Source of the DNA: an uncultured Erythrobacteraceae bacterium
GTDB taxonomy: Bacteria > Pseudomonadota > Alphaproteobacteria > Sphingomonadales > Sphingomonadaceae
Direction of reading: 5' to 3'
NCBI GenBank assembly: GCA_946482075.1
Contig: CAMLQG010000132.1
Span: forward strand, 1-6,317
DNA length: 6,317 nucleotides
Below the pieces are notes generated by a model. It did not search any database. It had not been told where the DNA came from and saw only the letters and a program-made list of their open reading frames with translations. Below, piece after piece: positions 1 through 5,335 of this stretch. The position numbers were made by a program, and so were the translations under genes. Numbering within the stretch: position 1 is the stretch's first letter; every line of letters begins with the position of its first letter.

Positions 1-101
1 GGGGTCGCAGCCGGCTGTTCAGCGGACGGGCTGGCATAAGCCGGCATTGCCGCAGCCGAGAGAGCAAAAGTGGAAATCGTGGCAAGCTTTAAGAACTTCA
101 T
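1..101 (-). CDS. Exported protein, N-terminal part only (signal peptide visible)
   Basis: This minus-strand reading frame starts at ATG 101-99 and runs off the left edge, so only 33 codons are visible. GGAG at 111-108 lies 6 bases upstream of the ATG and supports this start. The peptide begins MKFLKLATIS, has a short basic N-region (K2, K5), a hydrophobic core of about residues 6-19, and an A-Y-A signal peptidase I site ending at residue 23. The mature part begins SPSAEQPAAT, a low-complexity Ala/Pro stretch common after the cleavage site of exported and outer-membrane proteins. The product is therefore exported through Sec. In sphingomonads such a gene next to a catabolic cluster is often a TonB-dependent receptor, but a c-type cytochrome or other periplasmic protein fits equally well, and nothing visible decides. 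A terminator-like hairpin at 224-254 separates it from the dehydrogenase gene upstream, so it probably has its own promoter. Confidence 0.8.
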   Translation of the reverse strand, partial: MKFLKLATISTFALSAAAMPAYASPSAEQPAAT

Positions 102-223
102 TTCAAACTCCAATCCCTAGCTTCTGAAAAAGAATCCACCCGCTCAAATACACCGAGCATAAGCCTATGAATAAGGCGAGCTTCATCCCAGCCTAACGCG
201 CATTACTATGCGCGAAAGGCCGT

Positions 224-254
224 AAAAAATTCCGGGTTACTGCAAGTCTCCCGG
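224..254 (-). terminator. Rho-independent-type terminator, minus strand
   Basis: Read on the minus strand, CCGGG (254-250) pairs with CCCGG (236-232). An inner ACT/AGT pairing across a TGC loop, behind a 2x2 internal loop, lengthens the stem. It is followed by AA and then six T residues (229-224). This is the layout of an intrinsic terminator. It lies about 215 bases beyond the stop codon of the PQQ dehydrogenase, so it would end either that operon's transcript with a long 3' tail or a separate small RNA. The interrupted stem makes its strength uncertain. Confidence 0.5.
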
Positions 255-271
255 GATAGGCCGTGAGGCCC

Positions 272-302
272 ATAGAATCTGCTCATCAGGAGCCGATTCT
301 AT
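272..302. repeat. Long inverted repeat (hairpin or operator)
   Basis: ATAGAATC at 272-279 is the exact reverse complement of GATTCTAT at 295-302. Inside these arms GCTC (281-284) pairs with GAGC (290-293) around a five-base loop, with one mismatch (280 against 294). The result is 12 base pairs over 31 bases. No T-run follows on either strand, so it is not an intrinsic terminator by itself. It could be a structural element of a minus-strand RNA ending at the adjacent terminator, or a protein binding site. Confidence 0.55.
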
Positions 303-366
303 CTATCCACTAACGACTGCACATCTCAACCGGTTCCCGGCCGATGGAAGGACAAGATGACCAATT

Positions 367-417
367 CTCAGGACAAAAGGAGACAACCGCAGCACCTTCC
401 GGCGCTGCGACCCTGAG
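367..417 (-). ncRNA. Candidate structured RNA element, minus strand
   Basis: In minus-strand RNA, CGCAGCGCC (409-401) pairs with GGUGCUGCG (396-388) to form a nine-base-pair stem closed by GGAA, a GNRA-type tetraloop. An outer stem of CUCAGG (417-412) with CCUGAG (372-367) encloses it. The single imperfect pair is G-U in the minus-strand RNA but A-C in the plus-strand RNA, so the folded strand is more likely the minus one. The element starts about 50 bases past the dehydrogenase stop. It may be a 3' UTR stabilising structure, part of a small RNA ending at the terminator near 224, or a leader of the exported-protein gene. I do not recognise a known RNA family. Confidence 0.3.
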
Positions 418-469
418 TGCGACATTCCAATTCGGACGAGGCCGATCTTAAAGCGGGGATTTTCTGTCG

Positions 470-2872
470 CTATTTTCTCTTGGGCAAGGCGAAAGCGATC
501 AGATAATCGCCCGGTGGAGAAATGATGTATTTATGGCCACTTGCGGCAATCACCACGAATTGCCGTCCCGATTTTTCGGACCAGTAACTGCTCGGCGTGG
601 CCATTGCCCCCGTCGGCAGGCGATAGCGCCACATCTCCCTACCGGTCGCGGTTTCGAGCGCGCGAAGCATGCGATCCTGGGTCGCACCGACGAAAGTCAG
701 TCCGCCGCGCGTCGCAACCGGCCCGCCGATGTTGGGCGTTCCGATCGCGAATGGCAGGCCGGAGCGCAGCCCCCAGGGCCCGCTCTCGCTGGCGATGCCG
801 AGCGGCTTCGACCAGACCAGCCTGCCGGTGTCGAGATCGATCGCATTCATCGTCCCGAAGGGCGGTTGCGTACAGGGGACGCCCAAGGGTGAAAGGAAGG
901 CCCCCTTCACATCCGCTGCATAAGGGAGGCCCGCCTGGGCGACCGCGGTTGCCAGATGCCCGCCGGCACCGTGCGTCTGACCAGGCCGCACACCTTGGGC
1001 ATCCGCTTCCTTTCGCGGGATCAGCCGGATCGTGCCGGCAAGGTGCATCGCATTCGTGACGACCAGGCCGCGATCCTTGTCGATCGCGATACCTCCCCAA
1101 CTGTTGGCGCCGGTCGTGCCCGGCGTCATCATCGTCATCTGCGTCCCCGGCGGCGTGAAGGGCCCGTCATAGCGCATCTGCCGGAATGCCAGACGGCACC
1201 AAAGCTGGTCGAGCGCAGTGATGCCCCACATCGTGCGCTCCACAGGATCGGGAATGCGCGTGGATGGCAGCGCCAACGAAAAGGGCTGAGTGGGCGAGAG
1301 CGGCTTTTCTTCTGGCACCTTGCCCTCTTGCGGCACTTTCCGCTCGGTAACCGGCTTGATCGGCTGTCCCGTCTGGCGGTCGAGCACGAAGAATTCACCG
1401 CGCTTGGTCGCCTGGACCAACACCTTGCGCATGACGCCGCCGATGCGGACGTCCGCCAGTGTCGGCTGGGCGGGATTGTCCATGTCCCAGATGTCGTGAT
1501 GAGTCGTCTGGAACCGCCAGCGCAACCGCCCCGTCTCGGCATCCAGCGCAACCACGCTGGCATTGATCTTCTCGTCGAAACCGCGCCGCTTGCCGGCGAA
1601 GAAATCGGGAGTCGCATTGCCCATCGGGATATAGACCAGCCCCAGCTCCTCATCCCCGCTTGTCGGCGCCCAGGCGCTCGGCGTGCCGAGCGTATAGGTT
1701 TCTCCGGCCGGCGGAAGTCCGGCGCGCTGTTCATTGCCGACGTCGAAAGCCCAGGCGAGCTTGCCCGTCACCGCGTCGAAGGCGCGGATCACGCCGGACG
1801 GTTCATCCTTGTGCTGGTTGTCCCACACCCAAGCGTCGAGGACCGCCTTACCGCGCACGATCGTGGGAGCCGAGGTGACGTAGTAATAGCCGGCAGGCCA
1901 TTTCCCCATGCCTTCCATCAGATCGGCGACACCGTTGGCGCCGAAATCGGCGCAGGGTTTTCCGGTCCTCGCATCGATCGCAAGCAATCTGGCGTCGGTG
2001 GTCGCGGTCAGTATCCGTTCGGGGCAAATCGCCTGCCCTCCGGCTTTGTAATAGGCCACGCCACGGCACTGGCCATATGGTGACTTGCTCATGTCCTGGC
2101 CGGACTTGAAGCGCCATTTCTGCTTCCCGGTTTCGGCATCGATGGCAATCACGTCGTTATAGGCCGTGCAGATATAGAGCGTGTCGCCCACTTTCAGCGG
2201 ATTGACCTCCAGCGGCGGCATCTCGCCGGTGGCATCGGTACCCGTGCGGAATATCCAGGCGACCTCGAGATCCTTGACGTTCGCAGGCGTGATCTGGCCA
2301 AGCGGGCTGAAGCGCGATCCGCCGAGATCGTTGCCGTAATTCAGCCAATCGCCATTCTCGGAGATGCCTGCCTTGATCGCTTTGGGCATGGCGCCCATGC
2401 CCACGCGATAGATCGGGCGCTCCGGAAGCGGTTCCGCCAATTGATGGAGCCCCAGGCCGATGATGACGGCGAGCACCATTCCGCCCGCGACGCCGAGCAC
2501 TCCCTTCCTGCCGGCGAGCCGCCCGCGCGGCCATCCCGCAAGCGGCCGCCAGACGAATGGCAGCGCCAGTATAGCGCCGATAACCAGTGGTCCACCGAGG
2601 CGCGGCAGCAGCGGCCATGGGGCCAGCCCCGCTTCGTAAAGCGCCCAGGCGATCGTAACCAGCAGGACGGCGGCGAACAGCCATGCGCCGGCCGCCCTTC
2701 GCGCGAGCAGCAGGCCACCGCTGAAAAGCAGGGCCAGTCCGGCCAGGACGTAATAGAACGATCCGCCAAGAGCCGCCAATTGCCCGCCCCACCAGACCAT
2801 CGGCAGCGCGATCCCTATGAGAATGAAACCGATCAGCCGCGCCGGCAGCGCCCATCCCCCACGATCGTCCAT
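470..2872 (-). CDS. Membrane-bound PQQ-dependent dehydrogenase, glucose dehydrogenase type
   Basis: An 800-residue inner-membrane quinoprotein that oxidises a sugar, polyol or cyclic alcohol on the periplasmic side and passes electrons to ubiquinone. Residues 1-145 contain five membrane segments (about 9-30, 38-57, 62-82, 92-108, 124-144), as in E. coli Gcd. The rest is a PQQ beta-propeller with repeated D-A-x-T-G-K-x-x-W blades. Catalytic-region motifs match Gcd as I recall it: HHDIWDMDNPAQPTL near 458-472 (the Asp region), TKRGEFFVLDR with Lys490, WGITALDQLWCR near 549-560, and SGHKY with His780 before the C-terminal GDYLIAFALP. The frame extends upstream to a TTG at 2941, but ATG 2872 has a strong binding site and leads straight into the first membrane segment. 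Length is normal for the family (about 800). The Asn-containing PGNLG stretch of E. coli Gcd reads PGTTG here, so glucose as substrate is unproven; a quinate or polyol dehydrogenase is possible. It lies 112 bp behind the hydrolase gene. Confidence 0.93.
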   Translation of the reverse strand: MDDRGGWALPARLIGFILIGIALPMVWWGGQLAALGGSFYYVLAGLALLFSGGLLLARRAAGAWLFAAVLLVTIAWALYEAGLAPWPLLPRLGGPLVIGAILALPFVWRPLAGWPRGRLAGRKGVLGVAGGMVLAVIIGLGLHQLAEPLPERPIYRVGMGAMPKAIKAGISENGDWLNYGNDLGGSRFSPLGQITPANVKDLEVAWIFRTGTDATGEMPPLEVNPLKVGDTLYICTAYNDVIAIDAETGKQKWRFKSGQDMSKSPYGQCRGVAYYKAGGQAICPERILTATTDARLLAIDARTGKPCADFGANGVADLMEGMGKWPAGYYYVTSAPTIVRGKAVLDAWVWDNQHKDEPSGVIRAFDAVTGKLAWAFDVGNEQRAGLPPAGETYTLGTPSAWAPTSGDEELGLVYIPMGNATPDFFAGKRRGFDEKINASVVALDAETGRLRWRFQTTHHDIWDMDNPAQPTLADVRIGGVMRKVLVQATKRGEFFVLDRQTGQPIKPVTERKVPQEGKVPEEKPLSPTQPFSLALPSTRIPDPVERTMWGITALDQLWCRLAFRQMRYDGPFTPPGTQMTMMTPGTTGANSWGGIAIDKDRGLVVTNAMHLAGTIRLIPRKEADAQGVRPGQTHGAGGHLATAVAQAGLPYAADVKGAFLSPLGVPCTQPPFGTMNAIDLDTGRLVWSKPLGIASESGPWGLRSGLPFAIGTPNIGGPVATRGGLTFVGATQDRMLRALETATGREMWRYRLPTGAMATPSSYWSEKSGRQFVVIAASGHKYIISPPGDYLIAFALPKRK

Positions 2873-2875
2873 GTT

Positions 2876-2883
2876 CCCCTCCC
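2876..2883 (-). promoter_or_regulatory. Ribosome binding site that fixes the dehydrogenase start
   Basis: On the minus strand GGGAGGGG (2883-2876) stands three bases before ATG 2872-2870, giving a strong Shine-Dalgarno match at usable spacing. This favours the 800-residue protein over the 823-residue version from TTG 2941, whose extra 23 residues resemble nothing in the family. Confidence 0.8.
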
Positions 2884-2984
2884 ATGGCTCGAAAGCCCAT
2901 ATCGTCGGCGCGAACCCTAAGGGCGCACGCTCCTTTGGCAACCGCCTGTTCCGCCTCGATCAAGCCGCCGCAGGGGAAATCAAC

Positions 2985-4142
2985 CTATAGGAGCGTCCCG
3001 AAATAGGCGCGGTACTCCGCCAGCAGCGCTTCCGGCGTTTCTGCCGGCAGGAAATGTCCGCCTCGCTCCATCATCTGCCAGCGCCTCAGATCCGTTTCGC
3101 GCGCTGCCGTCGCTCTCGGCATCAGGATGAGTTCCTTCGGCGCGACTGCAACGCCGGTGGGCACCTGAACTGACGGCAGGCGATCGTGAAGGCGGGGCCA
3201 GTCCATGACCATGCCCTTGAACGTTTCCTTGTAGATGCGCAGCGACGTGCCGATCGTATTGGTCAACCAATAGAGCGATGCCAGGGTGCACAGGAAATCG
3301 CGCCCGTGCAGGGCGATGGGATCGCCATCGCAATCCGACCATGCACGCCGCCTTTCCCACATCCAGGCCGCCGTGCCGATGGGCGAGTCCGCAAGCGCGT
3401 AGGCCAGGGTCTGGGGATCGGTCGCTTGTACCGCGATATGGCTGGTGATCGTACCGAGCGCTTCCGCATTGCGCTCCAGCATCCAGGCTTCCTCAGGCCC
3501 GTAATCCGTATTCTGGATCGAAAGCATGTTGATCTCGGGAAACGCGACCAGGGTGAGGTGAATCGCCAGCAGCTTTTCGGGATGCGCATGGCCGAGTTCC
3601 GCCGTGATCAGCGAACCCCAGTCGCCCCCGCCGGCAGCGAACTTCTCGTAACCGAGGACATCGCACATCAGCCTGACCCAGAGCTTCGCGATCGCCCGGA
3701 CATTGAGACCGGTCGTGCGCAGCGGCGATGAGAACGCAACGCCGGGCAGCGACGGGACGACCAGGTCGAAGGCCGGCCCTTCGTCCGGCTGGTCCTTCAC
3801 CATCTGCATGATCCGTCCCCAGTCCCAGAAGGTCCAGGGCCAGCCATGCGTCAGGATCAGCGGGATGGCGTTGGGCCGGTCGCTGCGCAAGTGGACGAAA
3901 TGGATGAGGACGCCGTCGATCTCCACGCGGAAGTGCGGGAAGGCGTTCATGGCTTCTTCCTGCGCCCGCCAGTCGAACTCATTTGCCCAATAGGCGGCCA
4001 TGCCGCGCAGCCATTCCTGCTCGACGCCATAGCTCCAGTCTTCGTTGCCGAAATCGCCCGGCCATTCGACGGAGCGCAGGCGGCGGTTCATCTCGTCGAT
4101 CCGCTCCTGCGGTATAGCGATCCGGAAAGGCTCAGGCGTCAT
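2985..4142 (-). CDS. Epoxide hydrolase family protein (EHN domain plus alpha/beta hydrolase)
   Basis: A 385-residue soluble alpha/beta hydrolase of the microsomal-type epoxide hydrolase family, which adds water to epoxides to give vicinal diols through an Asp-ester intermediate. Residues 1-90 are the EHN domain, including FRIAIPQERIDEMNRRL and the W-x-Y-G-V segment. The hydrolase core shows the oxyanion motif HGWP (99-102), nucleophile Asp174 in GGGDWG, probable acid Glu337 in VAPKEL, and catalytic His363 in GGHF. Of the two ring-polarising tyrosines, Tyr304 (RIYKE) is kept, but the position of mammalian mEH Tyr299 (G-Y-x-x-I-Q) is His235 here (SHIAVQ). The frame could start at 4247, but ATG 4142 has AAGGAG six bases upstream, begins the EHN domain, and leaves 11 bp after the cupin stop. 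Family assignment is firm; true epoxide hydrolysis is likely but not certain given His235. No signal peptide is seen, so the enzyme is cytoplasmic. Confidence 0.92.
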   Translation of the reverse strand: MTPEPFRIAIPQERIDEMNRRLRSVEWPGDFGNEDWSYGVEQEWLRGMAAYWANEFDWRAQEEAMNAFPHFRVEIDGVLIHFVHLRSDRPNAIPLILTHGWPWTFWDWGRIMQMVKDQPDEGPAFDLVVPSLPGVAFSSPLRTTGLNVRAIAKLWVRLMCDVLGYEKFAAGGGDWGSLITAELGHAHPEKLLAIHLTLVAFPEINMLSIQNTDYGPEEAWMLERNAEALGTITSHIAVQATDPQTLAYALADSPIGTAAWMWERRRAWSDCDGDPIALHGRDFLCTLASLYWLTNTIGTSLRIYKETFKGMVMDWPRLHDRLPSVQVPTGVAVAPKELILMPRATAARETDLRRWQMMERGGHFLPAETPEALLAEYRAYFGTLL

Positions 4143-4148
4143 GCGGGG

Positions 4149-4156
4149 CTCCTTCA
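4149..4156 (-). promoter_or_regulatory. Stop codon / ribosome binding site overlap linking cupin and hydrolase
   Basis: The cupin stop TGA (4156-4154) supplies the first A of AAGGAG (4154-4149), the ribosome binding site of the hydrolase gene, whose ATG follows six bases later. Ribosomes ending the cupin are thus placed on the hydrolase start, which points to translational coupling and to a single transcript. Confidence 0.75.
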
Positions 4157-4654
4157 GGCACGCGCGCCGACGATGATGGCGGCATAGACGCACGGCTCGT
4201 CGTAATGGTTTTCCCAGGCGTGGACGACGCCGCCCATCACCAGGCACGATCCGGGCGTGAGCGTGCGCCGCTCGCCGTTCTGAAGCACGATGTCGACCTT
4301 GCCGGAGATCACCACTTCGTAATCGATCGAATTGGTCTGATGCATCGCGGGATTGTCCCCGTCGATCTCGACATGCTGATCACCGACGGTCTCGTTCAAG
4401 TCCATCTTCCCCGCCGAATGCGCCGGCAGGGAGATGAGCCCGAACCGCGTGCCGCCCGGTAGGGGAAAGCCGACATTGGGCGAAGGGCCGCCGATCCCGC
4501 GGCGAAGGTCGACCAGCCCCTCGGTCGCCCAGATGAACGAGCAATCGACCACGCCCGGCACACTGAGCCGCGCCGGATCTCCCGGATCGAGAAAAGTCGC
4601 CCGACCCGCCGCATCCTTGCCGGCAACCACGACATCCAAACGGTCGAAATCCAC
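4154..4654 (-). CDS. Small single-domain cupin protein
   Basis: A 166-residue protein with one cupin barrel in its C-terminal half (about residues 95-160). The segment MHQTNSIDYEVVISG (104-118) is cupin motif 1, and G(135)SCLVMGGVVHAWEN ending at Asn149 is motif 2 with His145. Motif 1 is degenerate: His105 is present, but the usual His-x-His pair and Glu are not, with Asp111 or Glu113 in the acidic position. It resembles the cd02231-type single-domain cupins as I recall them. Metal binding may be altered, and the role (ring-modifying enzyme, isomerase or ligand sensor) cannot be read from the sequence. The start is GTG 4654, chosen because AAGGAG (4669-4664) lies nine bases upstream; no ATG in frame gives a better choice. 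It follows the Ddn-like gene by 48 bp and is coupled to the hydrolase gene, so it probably acts in the same pathway. Confidence 0.85.
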   Translation of the reverse strand: MDFDRLDVVVAGKDAAGRATFLDPGDPARLSVPGVVDCSFIWATEGLVDLRRGIGGPSPNVGFPLPGGTRFGLISLPAHSAGKMDLNETVGDQHVEIDGDNPAMHQTNSIDYEVVISGKVDIVLQNGERRTLTPGSCLVMGGVVHAWENHYDEPCVYAAIIVGARA

Positions 4655-4702
4655 TACTGCCTTCTCCTTCTCCGATCCGATCGAATCTTGGAGAGGCAGA
4701 AA

Positions 4703-5176
4703 TCAGAGCGCGCTGACTTCCTCCCGCGGCGTAATCAGCACCACCGGAATTTCCCGTTCGACCTGTTCCTGATATTTGGCATAGGGCGGATAGATGTCGA
4801 GCAGATAATCCCAGATGCGCGAATGCTCTTCACCTTCGGCAGTTCTCCAGGGCCCGCGGAAGAATTGCGTCGCGACCTGGATGGTGACTTCGGGACCGCT
4901 TTCGAGATTGTAGAACCACGCCGGATGATCGGGCCATCCGCCCTTGGACGCAACCAGCGCATAATCCCCCCGATAGACGCCGTAGAGCAGCGGGACGATC
5001 AGCGGGTTGCCGGACTTGCGGCCGATGGTCTTCAGCAGCAGCGTCTGCATGTAGCCCGGTCCCGGCGCGCCGAGATCGGACAGATTCACCACGTGACCCT
5101 TGCGGCCTCCCGATTCGAGATATTCGCGAGTGTGTTCCGTCACGAAATCCAGCCGCCGTTCCATCAGATGCGCCAT
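4703..5176 (-). CDS. Ddn-like nitroreductase / deazaflavin-family oxidoreductase
   Basis: A 157-residue split-barrel protein of the family of mycobacterial Ddn (deazaflavin F420-dependent nitroreductase / quinone reductase), which has about 150 residues. Landmarks follow Ddn closely: LLLKTIGRKSGNPLIVPL (46-63), containing the cofactor-phosphate-binding GRKSG; VASKGGWPDHPAWFYNL (75-91); the NP-x-V-like strand SGPEVTIQV (93-101); and the C-terminal IYPPYAKYQEQVEREIPVVLITP (128-150). Known members reduce quinones, enones or nitro compounds with F420H2; some relatives use flavin or have unknown cofactors. Start ATG 5176 has AGGAG (5189-5185) eight bases upstream. It is the first gene of the minus-strand operon, directly behind the divergent promoter region. 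In a catabolic setting it could reduce an activated C=C bond or a quinone. Whether the host makes F420 cannot be judged here. Confidence 0.88.
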   Translation of the reverse strand: MAHLMERRLDFVTEHTREYLESGGRKGHVVNLSDLGAPGPGYMQTLLLKTIGRKSGNPLIVPLLYGVYRGDYALVASKGGWPDHPAWFYNLESGPEVTIQVATQFFRGPWRTAEGEEHSRIWDYLLDIYPPYAKYQEQVEREIPVVLITPREEVSAL

Positions 5177-5218
5177 TGCGACCTCTCCTGCCTAGTTGAT
5201 GAAGTACATGCGCGAACG

Positions 5219-5247
5219 AGTGTATCTCGACAAACTTGCCTAAACAA
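5219..5247 (-). promoter_or_regulatory. Candidate promoter of the four-gene minus-strand operon
   Basis: On the minus strand TTGTTT (5247-5242) and TACACT (5224-5219) are separated by 17 bases, a weak match to a housekeeping -35/-10 pair. Transcription would begin near 5212, leaving a leader of about 35 bases before ATG 5176. The -35 box and most of the spacer lie inside the 30-bp palindrome, so a bound regulator would block it. The match is modest and no start site is known. Confidence 0.35.
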
Positions 5248-5256
5248 CTTTGTCGA
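5227..5256. promoter_or_regulatory. 30-bp palindromic operator candidate between divergent genes
   Basis: TCGACAAACTTG (5227-5238) is followed by six bases and then CAACTTTGTCGA (5245-5256). The arms are complementary at 11 of 12 positions; the one exception is C against C (5235/5248). Outer half-sites TCGACAAA/TTTGTCGA are perfect, and their centres are 22 bp apart, two helical turns, as expected for a dimeric or paired-dimer regulator such as a TetR-type repressor. It sits midway in the 155-bp divergent gap. The regulator family is inference; no regulator gene is in the window. Confidence 0.65.
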
Positions 5257-5264
5257 ATTAGCCT
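5236..5264 (+). promoter_or_regulatory. Candidate promoter of the FAD dehydrogenase gene
   Basis: TTGCCT (5236-5241) and TAGCCT (5259-5264) lie 17 bases apart, a weak -35/-10 pair. It is the mirror image of the minus-strand candidate: both -35 boxes are formed by the inner TTG/CAA half-sites of the palindrome and abut at its centre. Transcription would start near 5271, about 60 bases before ATG 5332. Support is positional rather than from strong consensus. Confidence 0.27.
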
Positions 5265-5302
5265 GCCTGGAACAAGCGCGGGAAGCGAGAGGAATCACAC
5301 CG

Positions 5303-5335
5303 GTGCCCAACGAGAATTCGGATCGCGGCGAATGA
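5303..5335 (+). CDS. Possible 10-residue leader peptide before the FAD dehydrogenase
   Basis: GTG 5303 opens a ten-codon frame, (M)PNENSDRGE, whose TGA (5333-5335) overlaps the dehydrogenase start as ATGA. GAGAGGAA (5287-5294) lies eight bases before the GTG, a better ribosome binding site than any in front of ATG 5332. It may therefore bring ribosomes to the main gene by termination-reinitiation. The sequence has no run of one amino acid that would suggest attenuation. It may be chance. Confidence 0.22.
   Translation: MPNENSDRGE

Larger units (their letters stand above)
102..469. other. 368-bp intergenic region with several hairpins
   Basis: No convincing protein gene is seen here on either strand. 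The stretch lies between the stop of the PQQ dehydrogenase and the start of the exported-protein gene, both on the minus strand. It is richer in A+T than the flanking genes and contains inverted repeats at 197-214, 232-254, 259-270, 272-302, 328-342 and 388-409, the last enclosed by a further stem (367-372 with 412-417). The part nearest the exported-protein gene (102-190) should hold that gene's promoter, but I cannot point to convincing -35/-10 boxes. On the plus strand there is one 19-codon frame with a good ribosome binding site (357-416), described under findings. Confidence 0.7.

Noticed and set aside
197..214. CGCGCAT-tact-ATGCGCG hairpin as a second terminator.
   Set aside because: No T-run follows it on either strand; it is a plain seven-pair hairpin of unknown role.
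272..302. Hammerhead-like CUGAUGAG in minus-strand RNA.
   Set aside because: No CGAAA partner and no cleavage-site helix follow; the bases are part of the 272-302 inverted repeat.
238..345. Cobalamin-riboswitch resemblance on the minus strand: CCGGGAGACUUGC (254-242), like a B12 box, with GGGAA...CGGU about 80 bases before it.
   Set aside because: The highly conserved CCGCnACUGU segment and the usual P3-P6 arrangement are not found between them, and the B12-box-like bases are also the stem of the terminator. An Infernal search with RF00174 would settle it.
956..2083. Long plus-strand open frame (375 codons) inside the dehydrogenase gene.
   Set aside because: It is antisense to a well-supported PQQ dehydrogenase; its product is Arg/His-rich without domain motifs, as expected of a shadow frame in GC-rich DNA.
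2873..2941. Longer start (TTG 2941) for the PQQ dehydrogenase, adding 23 residues.
   Set aside because: The extra residues match nothing in the family, and ATG 2872 has a strong binding site and begins just before the first membrane segment.
4143..4247. Longer start for the epoxide hydrolase (from 4247), overlapping the cupin gene.
   Set aside because: The added 35 residues are Arg-rich shadow sequence from the cupin frame; ATG 4142 has AAGGAG at six bases and starts the EHN domain.
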